Shown: in pieces, positions 17,177 to 30,220 of the stretch
Layout: every line of letters starts with the position of its first letter
Numbering within the stretch: the first letter of the stretch is position 1
Assembly: GCF_000024985.1 (NCBI RefSeq)
Contig: NC_013523.1
Span: forward strand, 1,116,001 to 1,180,000
Direction of reading: 5' to 3'
DNA length: 64,000 bases
Source of the DNA: Sphaerobacter thermophilus DSM 20745
GTDB taxonomy: Bacteria; Chloroflexota; Chloroflexia; Thermomicrobiales; Thermomicrobiaceae
Made by a program: the position numbers and the translations under genes
The notes under the pieces: model-generated
The model's database searches: none
Told to the model about the DNA's origin: nothing
Seen by the model: only the letters and a program-made list of their open reading frames with translations

Positions 17177-18333
17177 CCTTCGCTCTGGCTCGTCAGGCTG
17201 AACCGCAAGAGGGCGCCGATCCGGCCCAGGTCGCGCATCGGCTCCTGCGTCTCCGGCTGCGTCAGGAACAGCAGGTTTGCTCCCTGCCGGAACGCCCCGG
17301 TCACGATTTCCGGCACCACGTTGTCCAGCGCCTGGAGCGGTCCGCCGCAGAAGACGCACTGTTGACCCGTCCCACCCTCTCTCTGTACCGATCGGCAATT
17401 CAAGCACACAGCACCCGGGGCCTGGTAGCTGTCGTCGACCAGGAGGGTGAGAATCTGGCCCTGCTGCAACGCCATGAGCGTAGGCTCGAGCCCGGCGACG
17501 CCCCGGTCACCGCTCAGCACCTCGTTGCGGAGCATCTCGATGGCGCGCAGCTTCTCATCCAGGATCCATCGCCGGATGATCTCGCAGCTCTCCTCGTGCA
17601 CCTCGTTGATGTTGGCCTCCATCAGAACGCGCACCGTCCCGGCGTGGCGCTCGCGAACGTAGGGGTGGAGTTGCTCGAGGAAGGCGGCGACGACTTCGTC
17701 TGGGCCACCCAGGATCAGCCAGCGGTACGGCTGCTCCTCGAAGATGTGGAACAACTCGTCGGCGACCCGCTTGAAGTGAGCGCGTGCGTGTTCATCGATG
17801 TGTCGCTCGTAGCGGGCCTGTGACCAACCGCCCTGATCGTGCTGGCCAGGTACCTCTTCGTCGACGATCTGCTGGAGCTCTTCGAACTTCCCAAGCCGAC
17901 CGTAGAACAGTCGCGCGCTGTCGCGGGCGATGAGGCAAGTCACGAACGGTTCGAGCTGCTCCAGGATCTTGATCAGCGGGGCGACATGTGCCTCGAAGCC
18001 GATCGCGATCTGGCTCTCCACGTCCCGGGGGAGTTCGTGCACCTGCCAGATGCCCGCCTGCGAGGCGGCGAACACGGCTACACCCCGCCCGAACCGATCC
18101 CCTTCGTCGCGGAAGAACTCGCGGATCCGCTCGAGGTCCTCCAGGACCGCCTTGCGTTGCTGTGGATTAAAGCGATCGTCGAGGGTGTCGGCGGCCTCGC
18201 GAAGGAGATTCTTGAGGCGGATAGTGTAGTCGTCGTCGATTCGCTCCTTGTCGACCCGAAGGATCAGACTGACGATCGGCCACTGGTCGGAGCCGAGCCG
18301 GCTCAGGGCATCGACGTCTGCGCGCGTGATCAC
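17173..18333 (-). CDS. Vms1/eRF1-like protein (bacterial archaeo-eukaryotic release factor family)
   Basis: A 386-residue protein resembling the bacterial VLRF1/baeRF10 family, relatives of eRF1 and of the peptidyl-tRNA hydrolase Vms1. The central RNase H-like domain includes FVTCLIARDSARLFYG, the conserved loop GGWSQARYERHIDEH near residue 175, and LILGGPDEVVAAFLEQL near 208. A C-terminal zinc ribbon has CLNC and CVFC (about residues 315-340). By homology it may act on stalled ribosomes or peptidyl-tRNA; this is inference. GTG start at 18333 with GGAGG upstream. A membrane microprotein lies upstream and the lipid kinase is coupled downstream. Confidence 0.75.
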   Translation of the reverse strand: MITRADVDALSRLGSDQWPIVSLILRVDKERIDDDYTIRLKNLLREAADTLDDRFNPQQRKAVLEDLERIREFFRDEGDRFGRGVAVFAASQAGIWQVHELPRDVESQIAIGFEAHVAPLIKILEQLEPFVTCLIARDSARLFYGRLGKFEELQQIVDEEVPGQHDQGGWSQARYERHIDEHARAHFKRVADELFHIFEEQPYRWLILGGPDEVVAAFLEQLHPYVRERHAGTVRVLMEANINEVHEESCEIIRRWILDEKLRAIEMLRNEVLSGDRGVAGLEPTLMALQQGQILTLLVDDSYQAPGAVCLNCRSVQREGGTGQQCVFCGGPLQALDNVVPEIVTGAFRQGANLLFLTQPETQEPMRDLGRIGALLRFSLTSQSEG

Positions 18334-18411
18334 GAGGGTACCTCCAGCCTGACTAGCAGCGCTTCGGGGTTGCGGCCCCGTTGGCCGTCCGCGGGTGGTG
18401 CGTCCACCCGG

Positions 18412-18531
18412 CTAGTCGTGAAGCTCCTCCTCTTCCGGGCCGAAGATGCGGTCGGTCAGGTAGTTCGCCAGCCAGGTTGCGGCCGCCGCCAGAACCAGGT
18501 TCAGAATGCCGCGGACCACGTTCCGGAGCAT
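18412..18531 (-). CDS. 39-residue membrane microprotein
   Basis: A short gene with an excellent ribosome site (AAAGGAGG, four bases before ATG at 18531). The product has one hydrophobic helix (residues about 4-24, ILNLVLAAAATWLANYL) and an acidic end (EEEELHD). It lies 78 bases before the Vms1-like gene, same strand, so it is probably in one operon. No family is recognised. The site quality and clean membrane-protein pattern support it. Confidence 0.65.
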   Translation of the reverse strand: MLRNVVRGILNLVLAAAATWLANYLTDRIFGPEEEELHD

Positions 18532-18656
18532 GATCCCTCCTTTCCCTCTGCCAGCGGGCCGCTATCGCAGCGCCGTGGCAACCCCCGGGGCACCGGGTGA
18601 TTGGGCTTACGCACGACGCTTGCCGAGCGCGGCGGCGGCGCCGCGCATGCGTGCGA

Positions 18657-19049
18657 TCAGTCTAACATGCGCTTTCGGCGTTCCACCGGCGCGAGATGCC
18701 CATTCGTGTCGCGCTCATGGCCCCCCTCGGCCTCCCAGCCGGCGATGGTGCCCACGGCGAGCGCGGCGAGCAGGACGAGCATGGCGGCCGTGACCAGATC
18801 GGCGAGCGTCAGCGCGCGGATGAGATGAATCCCGCCCCCGGGCACCTGCGCCACGGGCCAGACCAGGGGCTCGGTGGCCCGGACGAACCAGCGCGTGAAC
18901 TCGGAGCGTTCCGGCCCCGGAACCGCGAGGATGACGATGCGGGCAAGCAGGAGCGCTCCGAGGACGGCGCCGAGTTCCACGATGACCGCACGCCCTAGCC
19001 GGCTAAGCGGCTGCGTACCTTTCGGGCGGCGCTGGCGCGGAGGCTGCAT
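18657..19049 (-). CDS. YggT-like small membrane protein
   Basis: A 130-residue protein with two hydrophobic segments (VELGAVLGALLLARIVILAV near 25-44 and LVTAAMLVLLAALAVGTIAGW near 84-104) and between them a TEPLVWPVAQVPG stretch resembling YggT-family loops. Both ends are basic and polar. Its ATG overlaps the coaBC stop (TGATG), so it is co-translated with coaBC. YggT proteins are inner-membrane proteins of uncertain function. Assignment to the family is tentative. Confidence 0.65.
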   Translation of the reverse strand: MQPPRQRRPKGTQPLSRLGRAVIVELGAVLGALLLARIVILAVPGPERSEFTRWFVRATEPLVWPVAQVPGGGIHLIRALTLADLVTAAMLVLLAALAVGTIAGWEAEGGHERDTNGHLAPVERRKRMLD

Positions 19050-20260
19050 CAGTCGCGCTCCGATGTCCGGCGGGAGCGGAGCAGGCTCGCGACCCGGTCG
19101 ATGATCACTTCAGCGAGTTCCGCTTTCGAAGTTGGTCCCACCTCTTCCGCCTCCTTGCCCGGCTCCAAGAGGTAAGCCCAGCCCTCATCACTGCCCATGC
19201 TGGTACGGGCATCGTTGGCGACGATCAGGTCGAGGTGCTTGGCGCGGAGCTTATCGCGCGCATAGTCGAGGAGACTGGTCGTCTCGGCGGCGAACCCAAC
19301 CTTGAGGAGGCCGGGACGGTCGATCGATGCCAGGATGTCGGTCGTCCGGGTCAGGTTCAGTGTCAGGTCGTCGCTCGACTTCTTGATCTTGTGCTCGGCG
19401 ACGCTGGCCGGGCGGTAGTCGGCCACGGCCGCGGTCATGATCAGGACGTCGGCATCCTGGACCGCAGTTTGGACAGCGTCAGCCATCTCGGCGGCGGACT
19501 CAACTCCGATCACGGAGGCTTCGCTGTGGGGGGTTAACGCCGTCGGCCCTGTGATGAGCGTGACCGAGGCGCCGGCGTCGATGGCCGCTGCCACCAGGGC
19601 GTATCCCATCTTGCCGCTGGAGCGGTTGCTGAGGAAGCGCAACGGGTCGAGGGGCTCCCGCGTCGGACCGGCGGTGACGACGACCCGTACCCCGGCCAGC
19701 GGTCCGTTCGAGCCCAGCGTAGCGCGGATGGCGTCCATCAGCCGCGTCGTCGGCACGAGGCGGCCCGGTCCGACCAGCCCCGAGGCGAGCAGACCCTCGT
19801 CCGGCCCGACGATGCGGACGCCGCGGTCGGCCAACGTGCGCAGGTTCGCCTGCGTCGCGGGGTGCTGGTACATGTGGTAGTCCATGGCCGGTGCGACGAT
19901 GACAGGTGCAGGGGTGGCCAGGGCGGTCACGCTGAGCATGTCGTCGGCCAGGCCGTGTGCCAGCTTGGCGATCACCTGGGCCGTCGCCGGCGCGATGATC
20001 ATCAGGTCGGCGCGCTCACCGAGTGAGACGTGGCCCGATTCTGCCTCGGTCCACTGCTCGAAGACCTCGGTCCGCACGGGTCGTCGGGTGAGTGTCTCGA
20101 ACGTGAGTGGCCCGACAAACTCCCGCGCCGCGCGCGTCATAACCACGTCGACCTGGGCACCGGCCAGGGTCAACTCGCGGGCCAGCTCGACCGACTTGTA
20201 GGCGGCAATCCCGCCTGAGACGCCGAGCACGATACGCTTGCCCTTCAGGATGGTCGTCAT
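19049..20260 (-). CDS. coaBC: Bifunctional phosphopantothenoylcysteine decarboxylase / phosphopantothenate-cysteine ligase
   Basis: A 403-residue enzyme for two steps of coenzyme A synthesis: ligation of cysteine to 4'-phosphopantothenate (CoaB), then flavin-dependent decarboxylation (CoaC). The CoaC half has VLGVSGGIAAYKSVELAR at the start and a PAMDYHMYQHPA segment near 155. The CoaB half has TAGPTREPLDPLRFLSNRSSGKMG near 200-223 and a KIKK substrate motif near 290. The frame is open to 21178, but ATG at 20260 starts the conserved sequence, follows AAAGGACC, and overlaps the upstream stop (ATGA). Confidence 0.93.
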   Translation of the reverse strand: MTTILKGKRIVLGVSGGIAAYKSVELARELTLAGAQVDVVMTRAAREFVGPLTFETLTRRPVRTEVFEQWTEAESGHVSLGERADLMIIAPATAQVIAKLAHGLADDMLSVTALATPAPVIVAPAMDYHMYQHPATQANLRTLADRGVRIVGPDEGLLASGLVGPGRLVPTTRLMDAIRATLGSNGPLAGVRVVVTAGPTREPLDPLRFLSNRSSGKMGYALVAAAIDAGASVTLITGPTALTPHSEASVIGVESAAEMADAVQTAVQDADVLIMTAAVADYRPASVAEHKIKKSSDDLTLNLTRTTDILASIDRPGLLKVGFAAETTSLLDYARDKLRAKHLDLIVANDARTSMGSDEGWAYLLEPGKEAEEVGPTSKAELAEVIIDRVASLLRSRRTSERD

Positions 20261-20868
20261 CCGAGGTGGTCCTTTCGTGCGGGCGCTGCGAGCGGCCGGA
20301 CCCGTCCCTCGCGAGCCAGCCGGTCGAAGCGCGCCCTCAGCACGGCCTCGATCTCTGCGAAACCCTCGTTGAGTCGCGGGAAGACGATCCAGGCGACGCC
20401 AAGCGCAAACAAACCGCCGGTCAGCACACGCAGCGTGGGCGTGCTTTCGCGCAGGCCGACGAGCTGGGTTAGTCCATCCACCGCCATCGGTGCAGCGAGA
20501 AGGGCTCCGATCCAGAGCGAGGCGGGGCGGACGCGGTGCCGGACGACGGCGTAGAGCAGGCCGAAGAGCAGCAGCCCGCCGTAGATAGCCGTGTCGCGCT
20601 GGCAGAACGCGACCTGATGGCCGGCGATGAAGAAGCTGTGCTCCGGCTTCTGATGGCAGGTCAGGCTGAAGAATCGGTAGATCCAGCTCGCGGCCACGGT
20701 GTGCCCGGTGGCGGCGAGGTACGGTGCCACGAGGGGTGGGACCACGAAGAGCGCCGCGATCCCGTTGAGGAGCCAGACCCAATGCCGTGCCAGGTGATAG
20801 ATAACCCGGTCCACGGCGATGATGAGGCGCTCCTGCCCGGGAGAGAGCGTGTGGCTCGGCTGTGACAT
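20257..20868 (-). CDS. DUF2085 membrane protein
   Basis: A 203-residue membrane protein. The DUF2085 signature SLTCHQKPEHSFFIAGHQVAFCQRDTAIYGG is visible near residues 68-98, with Cys and His residues that may bind a metal. Four or five hydrophobic segments are seen. The function of the family is unknown. It is first in a run with coaBC and the YggT-like gene, joined by overlapping start/stop codons. A weak minus-strand -10 (TAGAAT, 20925-20920) lies upstream. Confidence 0.82.
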   Translation of the reverse strand: MSQPSHTLSPGQERLIIAVDRVIYHLARHWVWLLNGIAALFVVPPLVAPYLAATGHTVAASWIYRFFSLTCHQKPEHSFFIAGHQVAFCQRDTAIYGGLLLFGLLYAVVRHRVRPASLWIGALLAAPMAVDGLTQLVGLRESTPTLRVLTGGLFALGVAWIVFPRLNEGFAEIEAVLRARFDRLAREGRVRPLAAPARKDHLG

Positions 20869-20989
20869 GGTGGTGTCCCTCAGCGTCCTCGTCGCTCGGC
20901 GCGCGTTCGCCGCGCCCGGATTCTAACTGAGGCCTTTCCGACACGGCCAGGGGGACACAGTCCTGTTTGTGCTGGCCTGGAATCGCCGG

Positions 20990-21019
20990 TTGGCCGAGGA
21001 GGGGTGGATAGGGTATACT
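20990..21019 (+). promoter_or_regulatory. Upstream candidate promoter for rpoB
   Basis: TTGGCC at 20990-20995, an 18-base spacer, then TATACT at 21014-21019. It is weaker than the next promoter, 98 bases downstream. Confidence 0.45.
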
Positions 21020-21117
21020 GGGCGACACGCATCTTTGCGCCCCGTGCGGTGGTGGCTGCCGCATAGGGGCGATCCGACGCGGGGAGACAGCTCGCGCGGG
21101 GAGGACAGCCAGCGGCC

Positions 21118-21146
21118 TTGACAGCCATCCAGCAGCAGCGTATAAT
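21118..21146 (+). promoter_or_regulatory. Consensus sigma-70 promoter for rpoBC
   Basis: TTGACA at 21118-21123, exactly 17 bases, then TATAAT at 21141-21146: a perfect housekeeping promoter. Transcription would start near 21153, giving a leader of about 230 bases before rpoB. Confidence 0.85.
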
Positions 21147-21227
21147 TGGCGTTTGCGGATGGGTGGTCGCTCGCGCATGCGGATGAGTCAGATAACACAG
21201 GGTCTGAGACCGAACAATCAGATGCTT

Positions 21228-21257
21228 CGGGAGGGTGGATGCCGCCTTCCCGGCTTT
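21228..21257 (+). promoter_or_regulatory. Terminator-like hairpin in the rpoB leader (possible attenuator)
   Basis: GGGAGGGTGG (21229-21238) and CCGCCTTCCC (21242-21251) pair along all ten positions, two of them G-U, around an ATG loop; a flanking C-G pair extends the stem. TTTT follows at 21254-21257. The position, about 75 bases into the leader, would allow partial termination before rpoB. Confidence 0.5.
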
Positions 21258-21385
21258 TCGTCTTCCCGACGCACCCACCAGTCGAGCGGTCATCCCGGTC
21301 GGTGTGATCTGCCGCGGTAACGGCGACCCGGCAGCACCGAGTCTACGCGACCCCGTTTTTCTCAATCTCACAAAAGGAGCGGTGA

Positions 21386-24300
21386 ATGGCCGTAACTCTC
21401 CGGTCCCAAGGCGCCCCGGACGCTGGCACGAGGCAGGTGCTCTCCAACCTCGGCATTGACCGGGTTTCCTTTGCCAGCATTCCGACGGTCCTGGAGATGC
21501 CCAATCTGGTGCAGCTCCAGATCGAGTCATTCGAATGGTTCAAGACGGAGGGGATGCGCGAGCTCCTCGAAGAGATCTCGCCCATCGTCGACTACAACGG
21601 AAAGATGGAGCTCCGGTTCCTGGAGCATCGCTTCGACGAGCCGCGCTACGATGAGGAGACCTGCCGCGAGCGGGACATGACGTACGCAGCGCCGCTCCGG
21701 ATTCGGGTCCAGCTCCTCATCCGCGAAACCGGAGAGATTAAGGAGAGCGACGTCTTCCTGGGCGACTTCCCGATTATGACCCCGCACGGCACTTTCCTCA
21801 TTAATGGGGCCGAGCGCGTGGTCGTGTCGCAGTTGGTGCGATCGCCCGGCGTCTACTTCGACCTGACCACCGATCCGACGACCGGGCGCCAGCTCGCCGG
21901 GGCGAAGCTGATCCCCAGCCGCGGCGCCTGGCTTGAGTTCGAGACGTCGAACAAGAACGTGCTGTCGGTCAAGGTCGACCGGAAGCGGAAGCTGCCGGTG
22001 ACCGTGCTGCTGCGCGCCATCGGCATCGTCGACGACGATGAGATCCGGGAGCTCTTCGCAGACGTCGACGACCCGGAGCACCGCTTCATCGAGAGCACGC
22101 TGGAGCGTGACACCACCAAGACGCGCGAGGAGGCCCAGGTCGAGCTGTACCGGCGCCTCCGGCCGGGCGACCCGCCGACGCGGGAGAACGCCGCGTCGCT
22201 CTTGGACGGGCTCTTCTTCAACCCGCGCCGGTACGACCTGGCGAAGGTCGGGCGCTACAAGCTGAACAAGCGGCTGGGGCTCGACATCGGGCTCGATACC
22301 CGCGTGCTGACGCGCGAGGACCTGGTCGAGGTCGTGCGGACGCTGATCCGGGTCAACACCGGGCAGGATCAGCCGGACGACATCGACCATCTGGGCAACC
22401 GGCGCGTGCGCGCGGTTGGCGAGTTGATCCAGATGCACGTCCGCACCGGGCTCCAGCGGTTGGAGCGGGGCATCCGGGAGCGGATGACGATTCAGGATAT
22501 TGAGACGGTCACCCCGAACGGGCTGATCAGCACGACGCGGCCGGTGATGGCGGCGGTCCGGGAGTTCTTTGGCGGCAGCCAACTCTCTCAGTTCATGGAC
22601 CAGACCAACCCGCTGGCCGAGCTGACCAACAAGCGGCGCCTGTCGGCTCTCGGGCCGGGTGGCTTGAGCCGCGACCGGGCCGGATTCGACGTCCGGGACG
22701 TGCACTACTCGCACTACGGCCGCATCTGCCCGATTGAGACCCCGGAAGGTCCGAACATCGGTCTGATCGGCTCGCTGGCGACCTACGGCCGGATCAACGC
22801 GTACGGGTTCATCGAGACGCCGTACCGCCGGGTCTATCGCCAGCTCAACCCGCAGGAGGATCACGAGCTGATACTCGGGCGGATCGTGGCGGTCGACGTG
22901 AAGCACCCGGAGACGGGCGAGGTGCTGGCCGCGGCGGGCACGCAGATCGACGAGGCGCTGCGTGCTCGGCTGGCCGAGGCCGGCATCACGATGGTGCGCA
23001 TCGTCCCGTTCGTCAGCGACCAGATCGAGTATCTGTCCGCTGACCGGGAGGACCAGTTTGTCATCGCCCAGGCGAACGCGCCGCTGAACGAGCGCGCCGA
23101 ATTCATCGAGGAACGCGTGTCGGCGCGCTACGGCGACGGGTTCGTTTCCGCGCCGCCGGAGCGGATCGACTACATGGACGTGTCGCCGAAGCAGTTGGTG
23201 TCGGTGGCGGCGGCGCTCATCCCGTTCCTGGAGCACGATGACGCGAACCGGGCGCTGATGGGCGCCAACATGCAGCGCCAGGCCGTGCCGCTGCTGCGGC
23301 CGCAGGCGCCGATCGTCGGCACCGGCGTCGAGTATCAGGCGGCGCGCGACTCGGGCCAGGTCGTCGTGGCCGAGAAGGCGGGCGTGGTGACCTCGGTCAC
23401 GGCTCGGGCCATCACGGTGCGCGAGGACGACGGCACCGAGCGGGTGTACAAGCTGCGCAAGTTCATCCGCTCGAACCAGGACACGTGCATCAACCAGCGT
23501 CCGAGCGTGAACAAGGGTGACCGCGTGGAGCCGGGCCAGATCATCGCCGACTCGTCGAGCACCGACAACGGCGAACTGGCACTGGGCCAAAACGTCCTGG
23601 CGGCGTTCATGTCGTGGGAGGGTGGTAACTTCGAGGACGCCATCCTCATCTCCGAGCGGCTGGTCCGCGACGATGTCTACACCTCGATCCACATCGAGAA
23701 GTACGAGACGGAGGCGCGCGATACCAAGCTCGGTCCGGAAGAGATCACGCGGGACATCCCGAATGTCGGTGAGGACAGCCTGGCGAACCTCGACGAGAAC
23801 GGGATCATCCGGATCGGCGCCGAGGTGCGGCCGAACGACATTCTGGTCGGAAAGGTGACGCCGCGGGGTGAGACCGAACTCTCCGCGGAGGAGCGGCTAC
23901 TCCGCGCGATCTTCGGTGAGAAGGCCCGCGAGGTTAAGGATACGAGTCTGCGGGTGCCGCACGGCGTGCACGGCAAGGTGATCGACGTCAAGCGCTTCAA
24001 GCGCGAGGAAGGCAGCGATCACGAGTTGCCGGCCGGCGTCAACGAGATGGTCCGCGTCATGATCGCCCAGAAGCGGAAGATCTCCGAGGGCGACAAGATG
24101 GCCGGGCGGCACGGCAACAAGGGCGTGATCTCGCGCATCTTGCCGATCGAGGACATGCCCTACCTGCCGGACGGGACGCCGGTGGACATCGTGCTGAACC
24201 CGATCGGTGTGCCGTCGCGTATGAACATCGGACAGGTGCTGGAGACGCACCTGGGCTGGGCCGCGGCGGCGCTCGGGCTGAAGATCGCCTCGCCGGTGTT

Positions 24301-24865
24301 CGACGGCGCGAAGGAGTACCAGATCCGGGAGATGCTGGAGCGGGCCGGCTTGCCGAGCGACGGCAAGGTCGACCTGTACGACGGGCGCACCGGCGAGAAG
24401 TTCGACCGGCCGGTGACGGTGGGCGTCATGTACATGATGAAGCTGGCCCACCTGGTGGAGGACAAGATCCACGCCCGGTCCACGGGCCCCTACTCGCTGG
24501 TCACGCAGCAGCCGCTGGGCGGCAAGGCTCAGTTCGGTGGGCAGCGCTTCGGCGAGATGGAGGTCTGGGCGCTGGAGGCGTACGGCGCGGCCTACACGCT
24601 CCAGGAGATGCTCACGGTCAAGTCGGACGACGTTGTGGGCCGCGTCAAGACGTACGAGGCGATCGTGAAGGGCGAGCCGATCGTGGAGGCCGGCGTGCCC
24701 GAGTCGTTCAAGGTCCTCGTCAAGGAGCTGCGGAGCCTGGGCCTTTCGGTCGAGGTCATCAACGAGGACGAGGAGACGATCGACTTTGCCGAGGATACCT
24801 CGCGCGACTTGCTGACGAATCTCGATCGGATCAATCTGAGCGGGTTCGAGCGGTCCGAGGATTAG
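21386..24865 (+). CDS. rpoB: RNA polymerase subunit beta
   Basis: The 1159-residue beta subunit of RNA polymerase, forming one side of the active cleft. Family motifs are clear: the rifampicin region [23 protein letters not shown] near 395-418, [43 protein letters not shown] near 745, and [12 protein letters not shown] near 910. Residue 415 is Asn at the position of E. coli His526, which contacts rifampicin. Start is ATG at 21386 after AAAAGGAG. rpoC follows 22 bases later. The usual upstream rplJ-rplL genes are absent here. Confidence 0.98.
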   Translation: MAVTLRSQGAPDAGTRQVLSNLGIDRVSFASIPTVLEMPNLVQLQIESFEWFKTEGMRELLEEISPIVDYNGKMELRFLEHRFDEPRYDEETCRERDMTYAAPLRIRVQLLIRETGEIKESDVFLGDFPIMTPHGTFLINGAERVVVSQLVRSPGVYFDLTTDPTTGRQLAGAKLIPSRGAWLEFETSNKNVLSVKVDRKRKLPVTVLLRAIGIVDDDEIRELFADVDDPEHRFIESTLERDTTKTREEAQVELYRRLRPGDPPTRENAASLLDGLFFNPRRYDLAKVGRYKLNKRLGLDIGLDTRVLTREDLVEVVRTLIRVNTGQDQPDDIDHLGNRRVRAVGELIQMHVRTGLQRLERGIRERMTIQDIETVTPNGLISTTRPVMAAVREFFGGSQLSQFMDQTNPLAELTNKRRLSALGPGGLSRDRAGFDVRDVHYSHYGRICPIETPEGPNIGLIGSLATYGRINAYGFIETPYRRVYRQLNPQEDHELILGRIVAVDVKHPETGEVLAAAGTQIDEALRARLAEAGITMVRIVPFVSDQIEYLSADREDQFVIAQANAPLNERAEFIEERVSARYGDGFVSAPPERIDYMDVSPKQLVSVAAALIPFLEHDDANRALMGANMQRQAVPLLRPQAPIVGTGVEYQAARDSGQVVVAEKAGVVTSVTARAITVREDDGTERVYKLRKFIRSNQDTCINQRPSVNKGDRVEPGQIIADSSSTDNGELALGQNVLAAFMSWEGGNFEDAILISERLVRDDVYTSIHIEKYETEARDTKLGPEEITRDIPNVGEDSLANLDENGIIRIGAEVRPNDILVGKVTPRGETELSAEERLLRAIFGEKAREVKDTSLRVPHGVHGKVIDVKRFKREEGSDHELPAGVNEMVRVMIAQKRKISEGDKMAGRHGNKGVISRILPIEDMPYLPDGTPVDIVLNPIGVPSRMNIGQVLETHLGWAAAALGLKIASPVFDGAKEYQIREMLERAGLPSDGKVDLYDGRTGEKFDRPVTVGVMYMMKLAHLVEDKIHARSTGPYSLVTQQPLGGKAQFGGQRFGEMEVWALEAYGAAYTLQEMLTVKSDDVVGRVKTYEAIVKGEPIVEAGVPESFKVLVKELRSLGLSVEVINEDEETIDFAEDTSRDLLTNLDRINLSGFERSED

Positions 24866-24887
24866 TGGGACTGGTGAGCGACGAATC

Positions 24888-29327
<4,440 letters not shown>

Positions 29328-29350
29328 TCCTCCCCGCTCCCCGCACCCGC

Positions 29351-29388
29351 GCAACCCGCCCGTGTTTCCTTGACAGGGCGCGGGTTGC
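29351..29388 (+). terminator. Second hairpin after rpoC, overlapping the rpsL promoter
   Basis: GCAACCCGCCC pairs with GGGC(GC)GGGTTGC across a 14-base loop, with a two-base bulge. The TTGACA of the rpsL promoter lies in its loop and right arm, so rpoC termination and rpsL initiation share the same DNA. Confidence 0.45.
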
Positions 29389-29398
29389 TTGCTAGACT
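29370..29398 (+). promoter_or_regulatory. Promoter of the str operon (rpsL onward)
   Basis: TTGACA at 29370-29375, a 17-base spacer, TAGACT at 29393-29398. Transcription would start near 29405, giving a leader of about 136 bases that is strongly folded. Confidence 0.75.
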
Positions 29399-29406
29399 GT
29401 GTGCTT

Positions 29407-29524
29407 GTGGCCGTCCACGGACGGCCACTCCAGTGAGGAAGAGACTTCCTCAAGGACAGCCGACGCCGCAGCTGAGGAGCCCACCTCCTCAGAGCACGGC
29501 GACACGATGAGAACGGCTGTCTTG
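29407..29524 (+). promoter_or_regulatory. Folded rpsL leader with three tandem hairpins
   Basis: Three perfect inverted repeats follow one another: GTGGCCGTC/GACGGCCAC (29407-29428), TGAGGAAG/CTTCCTCA (29434-29452) and CTGAGGAG/CTCCTCAG (29472-29492). CAAGgACAGCCG (29451-29462) can also pair with CGGCTGTCTTG (29514-29524), closing a helix around the third hairpin and ending three bases before the AAGGGG ribosome site. The second and third stems share GAGGA/TCCTC and could swap partners. A regulatory leader is inferred. Confidence 0.55.
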
Positions 29525-29540
29525 AGAAGGGGTAACGGAC

Positions 29541-29966
29541 GTGCCGACGATCAACCAGTTGGTCCGAAAAGGGCGGAAGCGGGTCATCAAGAAGACCAAG
29601 GCGCCGGCGCTGCGCTACACCAACAACGCGCTGGGTCGGTATGCCGGTCGTCTGCGGCGCGGTAAGGGGTCGCCCCAGAAGCGTGGGGTGTGCACCCAGG
29701 TCCGCACCATGACTCCGAAGAAGCCCAACTCGGCGCTCCGCAAGATCGCCCGTGTGCGCCTCAGCAACGGTATGGAAGTGACGGCGTACATTCCGGGCGA
29801 GGGGCACAACCTCCAGGAGCACTCGACGGTGCTGATCCGGGGTGGTCGTGTGAAGGACCTGCCCGGGGTGCGGTACCACATCATTCGCGGTGCCCTGGAT
29901 GCCCGCGGTGTCGAAAACCGCAAGCAGGGGCGGTCGAAGTACGGAGCCAAAAGGCAGAAGTCCTAG
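29541..29966 (+). CDS. rpsL: 30S ribosomal protein S12
   Basis: A 141-residue S12, which lines the decoding centre. The conserved block [20 protein letters not shown] includes the Lys that is altered in streptomycin resistance elsewhere, and it is unaltered here; EGHNLQEHS and [14 protein letters not shown] follow. [12 protein letters not shown] stretch near residue 40 slightly lengthens the N-terminal part. GTG start at 29541 with AAGGGG upstream. First gene of the str operon. Confidence 0.97.
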   Translation: MPTINQLVRKGRKRVIKKTKAPALRYTNNALGRYAGRLRRGKGSPQKRGVCTQVRTMTPKKPNSALRKIARVRLSNGMEVTAYIPGEGHNLQEHSTVLIRGGRVKDLPGVRYHIIRGALDARGVENRKQGRSKYGAKRQKS

Positions 29967-30220
29967 GCAGCGGCGGAGCTGCGCTCCGGCGCGGTGAATC
30001 CGACGCTGCCGAGGTCTTCGGTTAGATCGTTCGGTACGAAAGCGGCCTCACGACGTGTAACGCGTGCTGACCGCTTTTTCGTGTGATCAGCAGCCGAAAA
30101 GCCTCTGGCGCCACGTGTGGTGCCGGGGTGGTGAGTGCTCCACGGGCCGCCGTTTGGCGAGTCCGGGCGATGGATGAGTGGCGCGCGCGCCACAACGGGT
30201 ACGCGGGAGGCGACAGACAG
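29967..30220 (+). other. rpsL-rpsG intergenic region
   Basis: A 254-base gap, unusually long inside a str operon. It contains a long GGCAGCG/CGCTGCC inverted repeat (about 29968-30011) and a hairpin with a T-run (30041-30079). An open frame in phase with rpsG crosses part of it but has no conserved content. Confidence 0.5.
30041..30079 (+). terminator. Possible attenuator between rpsL and rpsG
   Basis: AGCGG (30041-30045) pairs with CCGCT (30071-30075), with an inner CACG/CGTG stem, followed by TTTTT at 30075-30079. It is a modest stem with a real T-run, so partial termination between rpsL and rpsG is possible. Confidence 0.4.

Larger units (their letters stand above)
20869..21385. other. 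Divergent intergenic region before rpoB
   Basis: A 517-base region holding the possible minus-strand promoter of the DUF2085 gene, two rightward promoters, and the long rpoB leader with a terminator-like hairpin. There is no gene for L10 or L7/L12 and no tRNA. The ribosome site AAAAGGAG ends eight bases before the rpoB ATG. Confidence 0.6.

Noticed and set aside
20261-21178. N-terminal extension of coaBC
   Set aside because: It overlaps the conserved DUF2085 gene on the same strand in another frame, and the CoaBC family starts at 20260.
21527-23692. 721-codon antisense frame opposite rpoB
   Set aside because: Shadow of rpoB; no motif or initiation signal.
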